The translations under genes were made by a program, and so were the position numbers. The notes under the pieces are model-generated. The model had not been told where the DNA came from, searched no databases, and worked only from the letters and a program-made list of their open reading frames with translations. A DNA stretch of 64,000 bases, taken from JAJECS01 sp965198185 (GTDB taxonomy: Bacteria > Chloroflexota > UBA11872). The DNA is taken from the NCBI GenBank assembly GCA_965198185.1, contig CBDAOU010000002.1:1860001-1924000 (forward strand), in the 5' to 3' direction. The first letter of the stretch is position 1; the number at the start of each line of letters is the position of its first letter. Positions 17,005-25,393 of the stretch are shown here, piece after piece.

Positions 17005-17320
17005 GGGCGCACCTCCCGGCGGGCCGCCTTCCGGCGTCCGAAGCTCGGCCAGCGACAGCGTAGCGCGGGCGACCGGGCGTCAACCATCGCCGGGCGCCTT
17101 GACGTGGATTCTTGCGAGTCCGTCATTCCGAACACAGTGAGGAATCTAAGGACGCTGCGCCATCTCCTGTGCCCCTTAGATTTCTCGCTTGGCTCGAAAT
17201 GACAAGGTAGGGACGAGGAGTGACAAGGCCGGAGGCCATTACTTCGTCATCGAAGTTAAACCCCGAACACGTCAAAAAACTCCCGGCCCCAAATCGCCCC
17301 GCAGCCCCCGCCAGGGCGCC
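17005..17320. other. Intergenic region holding an inverted-repeat element
   Basis: No gene is supported. The main feature is the 82-bp inverted-repeat element at 17122-17203. The rest includes the leader of the leftward PhyH gene, without a clear promoter. Confidence 0.5.
17122..17203. repeat. 82-bp inverted-repeat element (GTCATTCCGA family)
   Basis: The left arm begins 'GTCATTCCGAACACAGTGAG' and ends 'GAATCTAAGG'. The right arm is its imperfect inverse, ending 'GGCTCGAAATGAC'. The arms are about 30 bp and the middle about 22 bp. It resembles the widespread 'GTCATTCCGAGCGAAGCGAG' intergenic palindromes of many bacterial genomes. A half copy lies at 2967-2998. Confidence 0.75.
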
Positions 17321-18083
17321 CTACCAGTTGCCGTTGACCAGCCAACCGCCGTCGGCAAAGAGGCAGTGGCCGGTGACAAAGCTCGACTCGTCCGACGCCA
17401 GAAACACGGCCGCGGCGGCGATCTCCTCGGGCGTGCCGAGACGCCCGGCCGGGACACGCAACAGCAAAGGCGCGATGGCCTCGTCACCCTCCTCGCGGGC
17501 GCCGCGGAACAGCGGCGTGTCGGTGTAGCCGGGGCCGATGGAGTTGGCCCGCACGCCGTGCTCCGCCAGCTCAACCGCCATGACCTGCGTGGCCATGATG
17601 ACCGCCGCCTTGGAGGTGCAGTAGGCCAGGCGCTCGCTGACGGCGCGTGCGCCGTAGATGGAGGCGATGTTGATGATGGAGCCCGCGCCGCTCGGACACC
17701 ATGCGGCGGGCGGCCGCCTGCGCGCCGAAGACGACGGCGTCGAGATTGAGGTCCATCAAGCGGCGCCATTCCTCGCGCGTGTGGTCGAGCAATGTGGCCC
17801 CGATCGAGACGCCGGCGCTGCCGACCCAGACGGTGAGGCCGCCGAGTTCGCTCGACGACGCCGTCGACGAAGCGGTCGAGGTCCGCCTGTTCAGTCACGT
17901 CGATCTGCATGTCCAGGGAGCGCCGGCCGAGCGCGCGCACCTCGTCGGCCACCTGGCGGCCCGCTCCGGATCGAGGTCACCGACCGCGACGTCGGCCCCC
18001 TCGCGCGCGAATGCCAGCGCGCAGGCGCGGCCGATGCCCGAGCCGCCACCCGTGATGGCCGCGATCTTGCCCTCCAGCCGCAT
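17321..18083 (-). pseudogene. Short-chain dehydrogenase/reductase broken by three frameshifts
   Basis: Pieces in different frames rebuild a full SDR. It begins 'MRLEGKIAAITGGGSGIGRA' (TGxxxGIG cofactor motif), continues with 'ADEVRALGRRSLDMQIDVT', then 'LLDHTREEWRRLMDLNLDAV', then 'SIINIAS', 'YCTSK' (active-site YxxxK) and 'MAVELAEHGVRANSIGPGYT', and ends 'FADGGWLVNGNW'. Single-base shifts lie near 17958, 17851 and 17688. The remaining sequence, including catalytic Ser, Tyr and Lys, looks well preserved, so the damage is recent or due to sequence error. If repaired, it would be a typical glucose/3-oxoacyl reductase-like SDR of about 250 residues. Confidence 0.8.
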
Positions 18084-18238
18084 GTTCAGCCCCCTTCGAC
18101 GTCGGAATGCACGGATTAGCTGCCGCATTGTCGCGAGAATTCCCGGCCCGCGGGGATCGGCCGGGCGAACATGCTTACCGAACGGCCTGCTGAATCCGTG
18201 CGAAACTAACCACCCCTACAGTTGTTGAGCGTGGTGCC

Positions 18239-19177
18239 GTGCGTCCTGTAGTCAAGGGAGGCGTCTACTCCGGTCCGCGGCCGGGGTTGCACTACTTCCG
18301 GTCCGGTCTTCAGGTGCTGCGGTCGAGCCCGTGGCTCTATGTGCAGCTCGTGGTGCTGTTTGCCGCCCCGGCGGTCGGCGCCGCGCTGCTGAGCGTGTCG
18401 ACGGCGGGCAACGACCTCAGCCGAGCGGCTGGAGCCGTGGTGCTGGACTTCTTTCCGGCCCAGGTGGCGCCGGCGGTGATGATGGTGGCCGTGGCGGCGG
18501 GCTTCGCCGGACGCACGCTGGGCGTGGGGGATTCGCTGCGGCAGGGCCTGCCGTGGCTGCCGCGGTATATCTGGACGAACCTGCATACCTCGGTGGTGTT
18601 CTGGGTGCCGGTGGGCACGCTGGTCGCGCTCTATCAACGCCGGATCGGTGGGTTGCCGGACGACGGCGCTCTGGGCACGGCCATCTCGGTGGCGCTGATC
18701 ATCGCGATGATCGCCCTGGGGCTCTACATCCAGACCCGCACGCTGCTGGCGTCGTTCCTGGCCGTGCACGAGAACCAGCCGGGGACGCTGGCGGCCCTGA
18801 ACTCCTGGCGTATGGGCGGCAAGCACACCGGCCGCATCCTCGGCACGTTCGTGGTGGCGGGCTTGCCGGTGGCGTTGCCGCTGTTTCTGCTGATTTCGGG
18901 ACTGCTGATTGCCTGGCAGGGGATGCCCGAGGTCCAGGCCGTGCTGCTGGCCATGCTGCCGTCGCTCGCTTGGGCGGCGATCCAGATCGTGCGCCCGGTG
19001 ATGGTGCCGGCGGTCTACAGCCTGTATCGCGACCTCTGGGACGACGAGGTCGCGCGGCGGAGGCGCGAAGGCGAGCCGGGCAACCCGGCCTTCGTGGCGC
19101 CGCTGTTGGCGGTGTCGGCCTGGCTGCCGCGGGCCGCGGGGAGTCTGGTCGGCCGGCGACTTTACGGGAGCCTCTAG
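18239..19177 (+). CDS. Polytopic membrane protein of unknown function
   Basis: A 312-residue protein with about six hydrophobic segments (for example 'LVVLFAAPAVGAALLSV', 'ALIIAMIALGLYIQTRTLLA' and 'VVAGLPVALPLFLLISGLL'). The 'SWRMGGKHTGRILGTF' segment between membrane helices resembles the loop of DUF975-like or 'glycerophosphoryl diester phosphodiesterase membrane domain' proteins, but the match is weak. It starts with GTG 18239 shortly after the broken SDR and ends about 95 bp before the DapA-family gene. I do not recognise its function. Confidence 0.7.
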   Translation: MRPVVKGGVYSGPRPGLHYFRSGLQVLRSSPWLYVQLVVLFAAPAVGAALLSVSTAGNDLSRAAGAVVLDFFPAQVAPAVMMVAVAAGFAGRTLGVGDSLRQGLPWLPRYIWTNLHTSVVFWVPVGTLVALYQRRIGGLPDDGALGTAISVALIIAMIALGLYIQTRTLLASFLAVHENQPGTLAALNSWRMGGKHTGRILGTFVVAGLPVALPLFLLISGLLIAWQGMPEVQAVLLAMLPSLAWAAIQIVRPVMVPAVYSLYRDLWDDEVARRRREGEPGNPAFVAPLLAVSAWLPRAAGSLVGRRLYGSL

Positions 19178-19272
19178 CGGTCGGCTGAGACTCGGGCGCT
19201 ATCCTAAGCACGAGGCCCGATCAACGCGCGGTCGGTACCGGCCGCCAACGCAGCATTCCCGGAGGATGTCCT

Positions 19273-20241
19273 ATGCCCCCCAGCAGCGACCGCGCCTTGC
19301 GCGAGTTGCGTGGTCCCGCCGCCTTGGTGATGGCGCCGTTCGACGACGACCTGCGGCTCGACCTGGACGCCCTGCGCTCGAACATCCAGTTCATGCTGGA
19401 CGCGGGGTTGGAGACCGGGAAGGGATTCATCATCTCGCCGTGCGGCAGCGGCGAGTACCTGAGCCTTTCGCCATCCGAGCATCGCGACATGGTGGCGGTG
19501 TCGGTCGAAGCCGCGGCGGGCCGATTGCCGGTGGTGGCGGGCGCGGCGAGCCTGAACCTGGACGAGGTGATCGCCCTCTCACAGGGCGCCGTCGACGCCG
19601 GCGCGGAGTACGTGATGATCTCCCCGCCCTGCTACTACCCGATCAGCCAGGAGGGCATGTACGAGTGGTACCGGATCCTCACCGAGTCGCTGGACGCTGG
19701 GATCATGATCTACGACCAGTCCTGGCGCCAGGACATCGGCACGTCGCTGGGCGTGGAGCTCATCGGGCAACTGGCGGAGTTGCCGGGCATCGTGTCGCTC
19801 AAGTACGGCGCGCCGAACATCATCGAGCCGATGGTCGAGGCGCTGGATCGGTTCGCCGGCCGCTTCGCCTTCATCGACAACTCGCTGGGCTACACCTCAA
19901 CGCTGGCCTACATGCACGGCGCCGCGGGGTTCATCTCCGGGCCGTCGACCTGGTGGCCCGAGTTCGAGCTGGAGTTCTTCCGCCTGCTGGAAGCGGGAGA
20001 CTTCGCCGGCGCGGACCGCTGGCACGCGGGCATCGGGCCGTACATGTGGCTGCACCAGAGCGAGGGCGGCCCGGGCTGGCGGGGCCTGCAGGACGCGGCC
20101 ATCATCAAGGCGGCGCAGGATTTCGTGGGGCTCCACGGCGGACCGTCGCGACCGCCCTTCCGCGGCGTCAACGACGAGGAACGGCTCGTGATCAATGCGG
20201 TCCTGGAAGACCTGGGCGTGCGGCAGGCGGTGCCGGCCTAG
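19273..20241 (+). CDS. Dihydrodipicolinate synthase (DapA) family aldolase/dehydratase
   Basis: A 322-residue class I aldolase-superfamily TIM barrel. The Schiff-base lysine is K177 in 'GIVSLKYGAP', and the catalytic tyrosine is Y147 in 'GIMIYDQS'. 'GSGEYLSLSPSEH' corresponds to the GTTGE/GSTGE phosphate or carboxylate-binding loop, with S in the usual place. The family includes dihydrodipicolinate synthase, 2-keto-3-deoxygluconate aldolase and 5-keto-4-deoxyglucarate dehydratase. The setting among catabolic genes favours a sugar-acid enzyme over lysine synthesis. Translation starts at ATG 19273 after 'CCCGGAGGATGTCCT', with a good ribosome-binding site. Confidence 0.85.
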   Translation: MPPSSDRALRELRGPAALVMAPFDDDLRLDLDALRSNIQFMLDAGLETGKGFIISPCGSGEYLSLSPSEHRDMVAVSVEAAAGRLPVVAGAASLNLDEVIALSQGAVDAGAEYVMISPPCYYPISQEGMYEWYRILTESLDAGIMIYDQSWRQDIGTSLGVELIGQLAELPGIVSLKYGAPNIIEPMVEALDRFAGRFAFIDNSLGYTSTLAYMHGAAGFISGPSTWWPEFELEFFRLLEAGDFAGADRWHAGIGPYMWLHQSEGGPGWRGLQDAAIIKAAQDFVGLHGGPSRPPFRGVNDEERLVINAVLEDLGVRQAVPA

Positions 20242-20257
20242 CGGCTGATCCTCGCGG

Positions 20258-21028
20258 TCAACCTTGCTGTGAGGCGACGCGCACGTCTTCGGTCGTGTCG
20301 CGCAGCACGGTGGGCCGGATGGCGATCTCCTCGATGAGCGTGCGCGCCGGCATGGCGGCGCAGAAGACGATGGCGTCCGCGACGTCGTCGGCGCCGATCA
20401 TGGTTGCGCGATCCTCGGCCGTCGGCGGACGCGGGCGCTGCCCGAGCAGCGGCGTATCGACCTCGCCGGGCAGGATGGTGCAGGCGCGGACGCCCCGATT
20501 GCGGAATTCCGCGTTCACGCTGCCCATGAGATTGAGCAGCGCCGCCTTGGACGCCGCATAGGCCGCCCCGCCCAGCGGCCCGGGACTGTAGACGGCGAAC
20601 GACGACACGCTGACGATCGTGCCGCCGCCGCGCTCCACCATGCCCGGGACTAGCCCACGGCAGAGGATCGCCGGGGCGGTGACGTTGACGCGGAAGAGGT
20701 GGTCGAGCGCGGCGTCCGCCTCTATCGAGCTGCGGTGGGGCGAATTCGCGCCGGCGTTGTTGACGAGCACGTCGACGCGGTCCAGCGTCTCCCCCGCCCA
20801 GCGCGCGAGGTCCTCAACCTGCGACGGGTGCATGAAATCCGCGACGTAGGTGAGAACGTCGACGCCGCCCGCGTCTTCGACGGCGGCGACAGTGCGGGCC
20901 AGACGGTCGGGAGTGCGGCTGGTGAGCGCTACCCGCGCGCCGGCCCGTGTGAGCGCAACGGCGGCGGCCGCCCCAATGCCGCCTCCGGCTCCCGTGACCA
21001 GCGCGACCTGACCGTTCAACCGTCCCAT
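20258..21028 (-). CDS. Short-chain dehydrogenase/reductase (SDR)
   Basis: An intact classical SDR of 256 residues. The cofactor motif is 'TGAGGGIG' (12-19). 'VNNAGA' (89-94) is the NNAG strand. The catalytic set is Ser142/143 ('VSVSSFA'), Tyr157 and Lys161 ('YAASK'). The start ATG 21028 follows 'GGAGGGACGC', a strong ribosome-binding site. It stands head to tail with the PLP-enzyme gene on the same strand and faces the DapA-family gene, so the three may belong to one catabolic module. The substrate cannot be told; a 3-hydroxy acid or sugar alcohol is likely in this setting. Confidence 0.88.
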   Translation of the reverse strand: MGRLNGQVALVTGAGGGIGAAAAVALTRAGARVALTSRTPDRLARTVAAVEDAGGVDVLTYVADFMHPSQVEDLARWAGETLDRVDVLVNNAGANSPHRSSIEADAALDHLFRVNVTAPAILCRGLVPGMVERGGGTIVSVSSFAVYSPGPLGGAAYAASKAALLNLMGSVNAEFRNRGVRACTILPGEVDTPLLGQRPRPPTAEDRATMIGADDVADAIVFCAAMPARTLIEEIAIRPTVLRDTTEDVRVASQQG

Positions 21029-21069
21029 GCGTCCCTCCGCCGTGGCTCGTCCGAGGTGTCCGCGGGCCG

Positions 21070-22221
21070 CTACTGGCTGCGGCCGCGCGCGGTGACGTGC
21101 CAAACGGCCTCAACGATACCGTCCCGCGCGACAAACGCATGATCGTAGAGATTGACGCAGGGACAGATGTGGTTGGGGATGACGCGCAGCGTTTGGCCGA
21201 TGGTGAAGACGCTGGCATCGGGCACGGCGATCACCCCGTGCTCGTCGGACACGCTGGTGACGACGGCTTCCGGATGGCCCACCACGATGCCGTGGCCCGT
21301 GTTCGCGAGCACGCCGGGGCCCCGCCGGTCGGACGTAAGCGCCTTGGCGCCGGCGTCGATGACGGCGCGGTCGGGGGCCGGAAGGTTGACCACCGTCGCA
21401 AGAACGCTCGCCGCGCACCAATCCGTATTCCCCAGGAGATGCGCATGCGACGCGTCGTTGAAGACGGCCGTGCCAGGCCGCAATTCGTCAATCGGCGCGT
21501 GGAACGACTCCAGCAGGAATGACGGCGAGGAACCGATGCTCACCTCGCACGGCGCCTCGGTGGCGTCCTGGATCGCCGCGGCGATGCTCGTCATCAGCTG
21601 CTGGGCCTCCGCGGCGGCGGCGTGGACCCCAGGCGGATCGGCTGCCTGGTAGTCGTGGCCTTCGTGGGTGTATATGCCGCGCAGGTTCAGGCCGTCGGTG
21701 CGCTGGGTCTGATGCGCCAGTTCAACGGCGGCCGCGGCGGTCGCCACGCCGGTGCGACGCTGGCCGGTATCGATCTCGATGGCCACGTCGATGGTCGAAT
21801 TGGCCGCCGCGAAGGCCGCGCCAAGCGCCCGCACGTGCTCGGGATGATCGACGCCGATGGCGAGGCGGGTACGGGCCGCGAGCTCCACGAGGCGCCTCAG
21901 GCGGGCCGGGCCGACGACCTGGTTGGCGATGAAGATGTCGTCAAAGCCGGCGTCGGCAAAGGCCTCGGCCTCGCCGACCTTGGCGCAGCAGATGCCCTCG
22001 GCGCCCGCGAGCCGCAGACGCTCCGCGACCGCCGCCATGCGGTGGGTCTTGACGTGCGGGCGCAGTCTGGCGCCCGCCTTGCGCGCGCTGTCGACGAGGC
22101 GGGCGATGTTGGCGTCGAGCACCGCCAAGTCGATCACCAGCGCTGGGGTTTCAAGGCCCACCACAGCGCGCCCGATTGCGGCGGAAGGCTCCCGGCTCGA
22201 GAGCACGAGGTCGGACGTCAT
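21070..22221 (-). CDS. D-serine dehydratase/D-threonine aldolase-like PLP enzyme
   Basis: A 383-residue fold-type III PLP enzyme with an alanine-racemase-like N-terminal barrel. The PLP lysine is K58 in 'RLRPHVKTHRM'. 'CCAKVGEAEAFADAGFDDI', 'GIYTHEGHDY' and 'VSIGSSPSFL' are typical of the DSD1/D-threonine aldolase family. Near the C-terminus, 'NHICPCVNLYD' places H351 and C353 as zinc ligands. An H-x-C pair matches eukaryotic-type D-serine dehydratases, whereas D-threonine aldolases have H-x-D. It would convert a D-hydroxy amino acid to a keto acid or aldehyde plus glycine. The start ATG 22221 was chosen; upstream frame continues only into repeat DNA. Confidence 0.82.
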   Translation of the reverse strand: MTSDLVLSSREPSAAIGRAVVGLETPALVIDLAVLDANIARLVDSARKAGARLRPHVKTHRMAAVAERLRLAGAEGICCAKVGEAEAFADAGFDDIFIANQVVGPARLRRLVELAARTRLAIGVDHPEHVRALGAAFAAANSTIDVAIEIDTGQRRTGVATAAAAVELAHQTQRTDGLNLRGIYTHEGHDYQAADPPGVHAAAAEAQQLMTSIAAAIQDATEAPCEVSIGSSPSFLLESFHAPIDELRPGTAVFNDASHAHLLGNTDWCAASVLATVVNLPAPDRAVIDAGAKALTSDRRGPGVLANTGHGIVVGHPEAVVTSVSDEHGVIAVPDASVFTIGQTLRVIPNHICPCVNLYDHAFVARDGIVEAVWHVTARGRSQ

Positions 22222-22259
22222 GCGAGTACGGCGCGGTCCAGCGCTGCGGTCAGTGTACG

Positions 22260-23050
22260 TCCGGCGGCGACTCGGCGGCAGGGGTTGGGCGCCCACAAGG
22301 GGCGCCCCTACCAAGACTCTTCGCGGTGACGCGGCGGTGTGGGTTGGGCGGCCGCGAGGGCCGCCCCGGCAGGATTGGTCGTTCGGCGTAGGGGCAGCCG
22401 GTGGGCGCCCACAAGGGGCAAGACTCTTCGCGGTGACGCGGCGGCGTGGGTTGGGCGGCCGCGAGGGCCGCCCCGGCAGCATCGGTCGTTCGGCGTAGGG
22501 GCAGCCCTTGTGGCTGCCCTGATCGATGCCGGTGGGCGCCCACAAGGGGCGCCCCTACCAAGACTCTTCGCGGTGACGCGGCGGCGTGGGTTGGGCGGCC
22601 GCGAGGGCCGCCCCGGCAGCATCGGTCGTTCGGCGTAGGGGCAGCCCTTGTGGCTGCCCTGATCGATGCCGGTGGGCGCCCACAAGGGGCGCCCCTACCA
22701 AGACTCTTCGCGGTGACGCGGCGGTGTGGGTTGGGCGGCCGCGAGGGCCGCCCCGGCAGGAGCCGCCAGCCCTTCGGGCACCCGGCGGGTGGCGAGGGCC
22801 TTCGGTCGTTCGGCGCAGGGGCAGCCCTTGTGGCTGCCCTGATCGATGCCGGTGGGCGCCCACAAGGGGCGCCCCTACCAAGACTCTTCGCGGTGACGCG
22901 GCGGTGTGGGTTGGGCGGCCGCGAGGGCCGCCCCGGCAGCATCGGTCGTTCGGCGTAGGGGCAGCCCTTGTGGCTGCCCTGATCGATGCCGGTGGGCGCC
23001 CACAAGGGACGCCCCTACCAAGACTCTCCGCGGTGACGCGGCGGTGTTGG
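22260..23050. repeat. 140-bp tandem repeat array
   Basis: Units are marked by 'GCGG(C/T)GTGGGTTGGGCGG' at about 22334, 22441, 22581, 22721 and 22901, and by a diverged 'GCGGTGTTGGGCTGGGCGG' at 23041. The spacing is 107, 140, 140, 180 and 140 bp. A full unit has three hairpins: GGGGCAGCC/GGCTGCCC, GGGCGCCC/GGGCGCCC and GGGCGGCC/GGGCCGCCC. One unit carries an extra 40 bp near 22760-22800. Several reading frames stay open through the array on both strands, but they change frame in each unit and are not considered genes. It lies between the PLP-enzyme gene and mmsA. Confidence 0.9.
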
Positions 23051-23147
23051 GCTGGGCGGCGGATGTCGTACCGTTCCATAGGCAGATCGCGAATCGCGCG
23101 AACATCACAGCCTATGAACATCACAAGTGGCCGGAGGGTAAACCGCC

Positions 23148-24638
23148 ATGAGCTCTGACGTCAGGCAGCTGAGCAACTGGATCAACGGCGAGTGGGTCGA
23201 CTCGTCCAGCGGCGAGCGCCTCGACGTCGACAACCCGGCGACGGGCGAGGTGATTGCAACTCTTCCGCTCTCGACCGGCGATGAGATCGACGCCGCCGTG
23301 CAAACGGCGCAGGCGGCCTTCCCCGCCTGGCGCGACACGCCGGCGGTGGATCGGGGGCGGGTGCTCTTCCGCTTGCACGCGCTGATGCAGGAGCGATTCG
23401 AGGAGCTGTCCCGCACCGTCACCATCGAGAACGGCAAGACGCTGGAGGAGGCGCGCGGCGAGGTCTTGCGGGCCGTGGAGAACGTCGAGATGGCGGCGGG
23501 CATTCCGACCCTGCAGCAAGGCTCGTTCTCCAACGACATTTCGGCGGCCATCGACGAGCACTCGATCCGCGAGCCGCTGGGGGTGTTTGCGCAGATCGGA
23601 CCGTTCAACTTCCCAGCGATGGTTCCCTTCTGGTTCGCCCCGATGGCGGTGGCGTGCGGCAACACGTTCGTGACCAAGCCCTCCCAGCGCACGCCGCTGA
23701 GCCAGACGTTGCTCACGGAGCTCACCGCCGAGGCGGGATTCCCGCCGGGGGTGATGAACCTGGTGCACGGCGCGGGCGACCAGGCGCAGGCGCTCAGCGC
23801 CCATCCCGGCGTGGCCGGGGTGTCGTTCGTGGGTTCGACGCCGGTGGCGCGCGCCGTGTACGAGACCGCCACGGGTCAGGGCAAGCGGGCGCAGTGCCAG
23901 GGCGGAGCGAAGAATCACCTCGTAGTGATGCCCGACGCCGAGCTGGACGCCGCCATTCCCAATATCTGCGGCTCGACCTACGGCTGCGCCGGTCAGCGGT
24001 GCCTGGCCGGGTCGGTGGTGGTGACGGTTGGCAGCGTGCGCGACGAGCTGACCGAGCGGCTAGTCGAGGCCTCCGCGTCATTTCGTCTGGGCGACGGGCT
24101 CGACCCCGCCAGCGGCATGGGCCCGGTGATTTCAGCCGAGTCCCGCGACCGCGCGTTCGCCTACATCGATCGAGCGGTCGACGACGGCGCGAAACTGCTG
24201 CTGGACGGGCGCGGCGCGACGGTGGATCACCTGCCGGGCGGCTACTGGGTAGGGCCGACGGTAATCCACGAGGTGATGCCGGACATGCCGGTCGCGCGCG
24301 ACGAGATCTTCGGGCCGGTGGTGAGCGTGATGCACGCCGACACCCTGCAGGACGCCATCGACATGGTCGAGGCCAGCCCGTTTGGCAATGCGGCCACGCT
24401 CTACACGAACAGCGGCGGGGCGGCCCGGGAGTTTGCGCGGCAGGTGAACGTGGGCAACGTCGGAATCAACGTTGGCGTGGCGGCCCCGATGGCCTTCTAT
24501 CCCTTCGGCGGGCGCAAGGAGTCGTTCTTCGGAGACATCCACGCCCAGTCCAACGAGTTGGTGCGGTTCTACACGGACCCGAAGGTCGTCATCACGCGAT
24601 GGCCCGGCAAGGCGGACGGGCGCGACCCGTGGGACTGA
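23148..24638 (+). CDS. mmsA: CoA-acylating methylmalonate-semialdehyde dehydrogenase
   Basis: A 496-residue aldehyde dehydrogenase. The catalytic cysteine is C285 in 'YGCAGQRCLAGS', and N154 in 'GPFNFP' stabilises the thiohemiacetal. The 'GGAKNH' signature (252-257) replaces the general-base glutamate region of ordinary aldehyde dehydrogenases and marks the MmsA/IolA subfamily. That subfamily converts (methyl)malonate semialdehyde, CoA and NAD to propionyl-CoA or acetyl-CoA in valine or inositol breakdown. The three oxidoreductases at 3-6 kb could in principle serve inositol oxidation, but no other inositol gene is visible. It leads a same-strand cluster with an O-methyltransferase and two aldolases. 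ATG 23148 follows 'GGCCGGAGGGTAAACCGCC'. Confidence 0.9.
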   Translation: MSSDVRQLSNWINGEWVDSSSGERLDVDNPATGEVIATLPLSTGDEIDAAVQTAQAAFPAWRDTPAVDRGRVLFRLHALMQERFEELSRTVTIENGKTLEEARGEVLRAVENVEMAAGIPTLQQGSFSNDISAAIDEHSIREPLGVFAQIGPFNFPAMVPFWFAPMAVACGNTFVTKPSQRTPLSQTLLTELTAEAGFPPGVMNLVHGAGDQAQALSAHPGVAGVSFVGSTPVARAVYETATGQGKRAQCQGGAKNHLVVMPDAELDAAIPNICGSTYGCAGQRCLAGSVVVTVGSVRDELTERLVEASASFRLGDGLDPASGMGPVISAESRDRAFAYIDRAVDDGAKLLLDGRGATVDHLPGGYWVGPTVIHEVMPDMPVARDEIFGPVVSVMHADTLQDAIDMVEASPFGNAATLYTNSGGAAREFARQVNVGNVGINVGVAAPMAFYPFGGRKESFFGDIHAQSNELVRFYTDPKVVITRWPGKADGRDPWD

Positions 24639-24659
24639 GCGACAACCAGGAGCAACTCG

Positions 24660-25334
24660 ATGGCGCATGAGTACCGCCATTCCGGCGAGCGGCACATACG
24701 CGACAGCGCCTATCTGGAGCGCATCCACCCGGACGTCACCGCCGTGCTGCGCGACATGGAGGCGGAGGCCGACCGCGACGGCCTGCCGATCACCGAGCGG
24801 CCGAGCACGCGTCTGCTGTCGCTGATCGTGCGCGCGATGGGCGCGCGGCGCGCGCTGGAGATCGGGACCAACATCGGCTACTCGGCCATCGCGATCGCCT
24901 CGGCCCTGGCCGAGGGCGGCGAGTTGCTGACGCTGGACATCGATCCGGAGATGCACGCGCGAGCGCGGGTCAATCTGGACCGCGCCGGCGTCGGCGACCG
25001 CGTGACGCTGATCACCGGACCGGCGCTCGACACACTGCCGGGGATCGCCGGGCCGTTCGACTTTGCCTACATCGACGCCGACAAGTCGTCCTATCGGCGA
25101 TATCTCGATGCCGTGGTGGAGCGGCTGCGGCCGGGCGGCGTGGTGGCCCTGGACAACCTGCTGTGGCTGGGCCAGGCGGCGCACGAGCCGGAGGACAGCG
25201 AATTCCATCGCGAGTCGACGCCGATGATCCGCGCCTTCAACGAGGCCTTTCTAGCGGATGCGCGGCTCGACGCGACCATCGTGCAGGTTGGTGACGGGAT
25301 CGGGCTGGGCGTGAAGCGACATGCAATTGACTGA
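24660..25334 (+). CDS. Class I SAM-dependent O-methyltransferase
   Basis: A 224-residue methyltransferase of the caffeoyl-CoA/catechol O-methyltransferase type. 'ALEIGTNIGYSAIAIA' is the SAM-binding motif I (about 66-80), 'LLTLDIDPE' binds the ribose, and 'FDFAYIDADKSSY' plus 'VVALDNLLWLG' provide the metal-binding Asp and Asp-Asn residues (about D139, D141, D165-N166). The start ATG 24660 lies 21 bp after mmsA behind 'CAGGAGCAACTCG'. Members methylate catechols, hydroxamates or small phenols. Its presence between a dehydrogenase and aldolases may point to an aromatic or methoxylated substrate, which is inference. Confidence 0.85.
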   Translation: MAHEYRHSGERHIRDSAYLERIHPDVTAVLRDMEAEADRDGLPITERPSTRLLSLIVRAMGARRALEIGTNIGYSAIAIASALAEGGELLTLDIDPEMHARARVNLDRAGVGDRVTLITGPALDTLPGIAGPFDFAYIDADKSSYRRYLDAVVERLRPGGVVALDNLLWLGQAAHEPEDSEFHRESTPMIRAFNEAFLADARLDATIVQVGDGIGLGVKRHAID

Positions 25335-25393
25335 TAGCGGCAAGGCGCGTAGCGTCACGCCGCGGAACGTGCGTGCGTGAGGGAACCGCCCAG

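Noticed and set aside
15655..23050. CRISPR array
   Set aside because: The units are long (108 and 140 bp), near-identical throughout and lack unique spacers of constant size. No cas genes are present.
22250..23158. Overlapping repetitive open frames in the 140-bp array
   Set aside because: They switch frame between units (140 is not divisible by three), occur on both strands, and follow hairpin DNA. Treated as non-coding.
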